The notes under the pieces are model-generated. The model saw nothing but the letters and a program-made list of their open reading frames with translations, searched no databases and was not told the DNA's origin. From JBHENN01 sp046262015 (lineage in GTDB: Bacteria; Actinomycetota; CADDZG01; WHSQ01): a stretch of DNA of 16,163 nt. The stretch is taken from assembly GCA_046262015.1 (NCBI GenBank), contig JBHENN010000133.1, forward strand, positions 1 to 16,163. The letters are read 5' to 3'. Positions 13,645-16,163 of this stretch are shown here, in pieces; the stretch's first letter is position 1, and the number at the start of each line of letters is the position of its first letter. Both the position numbers and the translations under genes were made by a program.

Positions 13645-14510
13645 GTTCCGCGCCGACAATTTAGCGGGGCTAAGCAAAGTACCGAAGCTGCGGGATCGTG
13701 CTTGCACGATCGGTAGGGGAGCGTTGTATCAGCTGTGAAGGTGTGCCGTAAGGCATGCTGGAGCAAATACAAGTGCGAATGCCGGCATGAGTAGCGAAAT
13801 GGAAGCGAGAAACTTCCACTCCGTATGTCCAAGGTTTCCTGGGGAAGGCTAATCCGCCCAGGGTAAGTCGGGACCTAAGCCGAGGCCGAGAGGCGTAGGC
13901 GATGGACAACTGGTTGATATTCCAGTACCACCACAGACGCGCCCACTCCGAAGCAAGTTGCTAAGGAAAGCCCTTCGGGGCCTACCGACCCACTTGTTCT
14001 AGGAGAGCGATGGGGTGACAGAGGAGGGTAGTCAGACCCACGCGATGGTCGACGTGGGGTAAGCAGGTAGGGGGATCTCCTAGGCAAATCCGGGAGATCA
14101 TCAACCCTGAGATGCGATGCCGAGGCGATTGAGCCGAAGCTGATGAGCCCATGCTCTCGAGAAAAGCCTCTAGCGAGCTTCTGTGGTGCCCGTACCCCAA
14201 ACCGACTCAGGTGGACAGGTAGAGCATACCGAGGAGATCGAGAGAACCCTGGTTAAGGAACTCGGCAAATTGGCCGCGTAACTTCGGGATAAGCGGCGCC
14301 TTTGCTGGTGTAGGGACTTGCTCCCGAAGCCGGCGAAGGTCGCAGAAACCAGGCCCAAGCGACTGTTTACTAAAAACACAGGAGCGTGCTAAGCCGTAAG
14401 GCGCCGTATACGCTCTGACGCCTGCCCGGTGCCGGAAGGTTAAGGGGAAGGGTTAGCTGGACTTCGGTCCAGCGAAGCTCTGAACTTAAGCCCCGGTAAA
14501 CGGCGGCGGT

Positions 14511-14826
14511 AGCGGTTCTTAGTTGCCGCCCTAGCCAGGTAACTGGCTAGACAACAACTCTGCTAAATGCTGGAAAACCCGAGTATCCGGCGGTACTCGT
14601 CTTGTCACAGGTCATCATCAGGCTTGTGTCATGGGCAGTGACAATCCGATCGGTGCGGACAATCAGCAGGAAAGGCTCGATTGCGGCGTCATCGTGAACT
14701 TCATCCGGATCGGTGACGGTGTCTGTGGTCGAGAATCCTCAGAGGCCATACGCAGAGCTCCCTCTTTGAAGTGGAGGGATGAAGAGATGGTCCGGACCCC
14801 GTAGCGATGCGGGGAAGACGGTTCCG
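14511..14826 (+). ncRNA. Group I intron 1 (316 nt) in 23S helix 69, after the equivalent of U1911
   Basis: The 5' exon end GGCGGU (14505-14510) pairs with the guide GCCGCC (14525-14530), with the U-G pair at the splice site (P1). TAGTT (14520-14524) pairs with the first five bases of the next exon, AACTA (P10). P2 is an 8-bp stem with a GUAA loop (14531-14550). P3 is CTCTGC (14558-14563) with GCAGAG (14752-14757). P7 is GGCCAT (14744-14749) with ATGGTC (14787-14792). P8 is TCCCTC (14759-14764) with GAGGGA (14774-14779). The intron ends in G14826. Removing it joins GGCGGU to AACUAUA as in all bacteria. It is homologous to intron 2 and has only a remnant of the endonuclease gene. Confidence 0.88.
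14631..14804 (+). pseudogene. Remnant of LAGLIDADG homing endonuclease gene in intron 1
   Basis: An open frame of 57 codons starts MGSDNPIGADNQQ, against MSSDNPIGAGNQQ in the intact endonuclease of intron 2. DNA similarity continues upstream into the intron core and fades after about 14672. The LAGLIDADG motif and all of the catalytic domain are missing, and the frame runs into the P7-P3-P8 region before TAG at 14802. It probably arose by internal deletion after intron duplication. A functional mini-protein is unlikely. Confidence 0.75.
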
Positions 14827-14838
14827 AACTATAACCGT
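14827..14838 (+). rRNA. rrl: 12-nt micro-exon of 23S rRNA (helix 69 loop)
   Basis: AACTATAACCGT corresponds to E. coli 23S positions 1912-1923, with the universally conserved loop that contacts 16S rRNA at the decoding site and holds the pseudouridine positions 1915 and 1917. Both its neighbours are introns. The first five bases pair with intron 1 (P10) and the last six with the guide of intron 2 (P1), leaving one base free. Confidence 0.88.
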
Positions 14839-15595
14839 GGAGCCATTGCTACCGGCTGGGCGGTTAAAAAACTTGGCCAATTGCTGGAACACCCGAGTAT
14901 CCGACGGTACTTATTCATGTCACACCCCTTCTCTACAGTCGTGTGCATGAGTAGTGATAATCCGATCGGTGCGGGCAATCAGCAGGGAAGACCGGAAGTG
15001 GTGCTAGACCCGGACTGGGTAGCGGGATTCGTAGATGGCGAAGGTTGCTTCAGTGTCAGCATCCGACCTCATCCGACGGTCCGCTACGGCAGCCGCTGCG
15101 TCATAGGACCCGTCTTCCAGATCTATCAGCACGCTGATGAACTCTGGCTCCTCGAGGAGCTCAGGGACTTCTTCGGCTGTGGACGAATAACGTCCAAGGG
15201 TCCGAATAGCAGCGTGATGACCTACGCCGTCTCCGGACGGCGTGATCTGGAGACGATCATCATTCCCTTCTTCGAGAAGCATCCGCTGCGAACGTCGAAG
15301 CGGGAGGACTTCACGAAGTTCCGAGAGATCGTGATGTCGATGCAACGACAGGAGCATTCGACTCAAGACGGCTTTCGGAAGATCGTCACGCTCGCCTTCT
15401 CGATGAACAAGAGGGGCAAGCAACGCCGTTACACGATCGAGGACATCCTTCCGGAACCTTCAGAGACTGTACGCCAAGCACCTGATGGTCCATCAGGTGA
15501 TGAGACAGTCCGATCCTCATGGCGACATGGGGAGGGTGACAGAAATGATCACCCCGCCACCCGGGCTCAATGAGCCGAGTGGAGGTAACAGAAAG
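14839..15595 (+). ncRNA. Group I intron 2 (757 nt) in 23S helix 69, after the equivalent of U1923
   Basis: The 5' exon end AACCGU (14833-14838) pairs with guide GCGGTT (14860-14865), again with U-G at the splice site. P3 is CTTGGC (14872-14877) with GCCAAG (15473-15478). P7 is GACTGT (15465-15470) with ACAGTC (15505-15510). P8 is a 10-bp perfect stem, CACCTGATGG and CCATCAGGTG (15479-15499). The intron ends in G15595, and the exon resumes CCTAAGGTAGCG. P10 is weak (GG with CC). The site equals the I-CeuI insertion site L1923 as I recall it. It contains an intact LAGLIDADG endonuclease gene, so it is probably mobile. It lacks the GUAA-capped P2 of intron 1. Confidence 0.9.
14947..15573 (+). 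CDS. LAGLIDADG homing endonuclease encoded in intron 2
   Basis: The protein has 208 residues from ATG 14947; in-frame GTG 14941 and ATG 14917 are alternatives, and no start has a clear ribosome site. One LAGLIDADG helix is present as WVAGFVDGEG (24-33), with Glu32 in the metal-binding position, followed by CFSVSI, FQIYQ, LLEELRDFFGCGRI, YAVSGRRDL, FFEKHPLRTSKREDFTKFREIV and a basic stretch NKRGKQRR. A single motif implies a homodimer, as in I-CreI and I-CeuI. It should cut intronless 23S genes around helix 69 and promote intron copying. Residues from about 173 on are encoded by P7, P8 and the following ribozyme segments, so the tail is shaped by RNA structure and is probably not part of the nuclease fold. 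Confidence 0.88.
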   Translation: MSSDNPIGAGNQQGRPEVVLDPDWVAGFVDGEGCFSVSIRPHPTVRYGSRCVIGPVFQIYQHADELWLLEELRDFFGCGRITSKGPNSSVMTYAVSGRRDLETIIIPFFEKHPLRTSKREDFTKFREIVMSMQRQEHSTQDGFRKIVTLAFSMNKRGKQRRYTIEDILPEPSETVRQAPDGPSGDETVRSSWRHGEGDRNDHPATRAQ

Positions 15596-15650
<55 letters not shown>

Positions 15651-16163
15651 CGATTTGGGCACTGTCTCAACCAGGGACTCGGCGAAATTGCAATACGAGT
15701 AAAGATGCTCGTTACCCGCGGAAGGACGGAAAGACCCTAGGACCTTTACTGCAGCTTGATATTGGAGTTTGGGACAGTTTGTGTAGGATAGGCGGGAGAC
15801 TTTGAAGCGTGGACGCCAGTTCGCGTGGAGTCGCCCTTGAAATACCGCCCTGATTGTTCTGAACTTCTAACCCGGGACCGTTATCCGGTTCGGGGACATT
15901 GTCAGGTGGGTAGTTTCACTGGGGCGGTGACCTCCCAAAATGTAACGGAGGTGTTCAAAGGTTCCCTCATCCTGGTCGGCCATCAGGAGTTGAGTGCAAT
16001 CGCACAAGGGAGCTTGACTGCAAGACTGACAAGTCGAGCAGGTACGAAAGTAGGAGATAGTGATCCGGCGGCTCCTCGTGGTAGGGCCGTCGCTCATCGG
16101 CTAAAAGGTACCCTAGGGATAACAGGCTGATCGTTCCCAAGAGTCCATATCGACGGAACGGTT

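Larger units (their letters stand above)
14568..14990 (+). repeat. Paralogous segments shared by introns 1 and 2
   Basis: Bases 14568-14672 (intron 1) and about 14882-14990 (intron 2) align with few gaps. Shared blocks include TGCTGGAA, CCCGAGTATCC, CGGTACT, TGTCACA, and the endonuclease start region with AATCCGATCGGTGCGG and CAATCAGCAGG. The copies lie about 314 bp apart, nearly the length of intron 1, as expected for tandem duplicated introns that later diverged. Confidence 0.85.

Noticed and set aside
14779..14946. Endonuclease start at 14779
   Set aside because: This upstream extension reads through the end of intron 1, the micro-exon and P1/P3 of intron 2. The family-like sequence and the similarity to the intron 1 remnant begin at the Met at 14947.
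14511..15595. A single 1085-nt intron in place of two
   Set aside because: With one intron the mature rRNA would lack AACUAUAACCGU, which is universal in bacteria. That sequence is found intact at 14827-14838, flanked by proper splice signals, and two separate sets of P1, P3, P7 and P8 exist.
16115..16126. I-SceI-like site TAGGGATAACAG
   Set aside because: It is the normal conserved peptidyl-transferase loop of 23S rRNA (around E. coli 2445-2455). The right half of the I-SceI site does not match, and no intron is present there.

Overview
The window is GC-rich (roughly two-thirds G+C by eye) and reads as chromosome from the Actinomycetota or a close relative. Signs of this are a WhiB-type protein fragment, a short sigma factor overlapping a DNA-methyltransferase-repair gene, a DUF1684 protein, frequent GTG starts and 4-bp gene overlaps. 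I could not assign it to a class. The 23S rRNA appears to lack the roughly 100-nt domain III insertion that I recall as typical of most Actinomycetota, so a deep-branching lineage is possible.

Layout. Bases 1-320: the 3' end of a whiB-like gene, then an AT-richer stretch with a tandem repeat and an isolated tRNA 3' half, which looks like the edge of an integrated element. Bases 376-4073: a small secreted protein, a cupredoxin lipoprotein and a divergent membrane protein separated by a symmetric ECF-sigma-like promoter, then an ECF-like sigma factor translationally coupled to an O6-methylguanine-DNA methyltransferase. Bases 4073-4948: a two-ACT-domain protein and a divergent, extraordinarily repetitive secreted HGKA protein. 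Bases 5180-8388: a complete osmoprotectant ABC transporter operon (ATPase, two permeases, binding lipoprotein) closed by a hairpin. Bases 8434-12029: a DUF1684 protein, a two-ACT GcvR-like regulator with peptide deformylase, and an oppositely oriented pair encoding a secreted/membrane-anchored protein and a membrane GAF sensor.

Bases 12197-16163: a 23S rRNA gene with its own promoter (TTGACG-N17-TAGAAT) and leader but no 16S gene upstream, so the rRNA genes are unlinked here. The window ends inside domain V, just past the peptidyl-transferase loop.

The most striking find is in 23S helix 69. Two group I introns, of 316 and 757 nt, sit only 12 nt apart, so the decoding-contact loop of the ribosome (AACUAUAACCGU) is a 12-nt micro-exon. 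For each intron I can pair P1 (with a U-G at the 5' splice site), P3, P7 and P8, and each ends in G. P3 and P7 differ between the introns on both strands in a compensatory way, so both look functional. The introns are related copies. Intron 2 carries an intact LAGLIDADG homing endonuclease gene whose tail is encoded within the ribozyme core; intron 1 keeps only a 57-codon remnant. Eleven of the twelve micro-exon bases are used by intron 1 P10 or intron 2 P1, without overlap.
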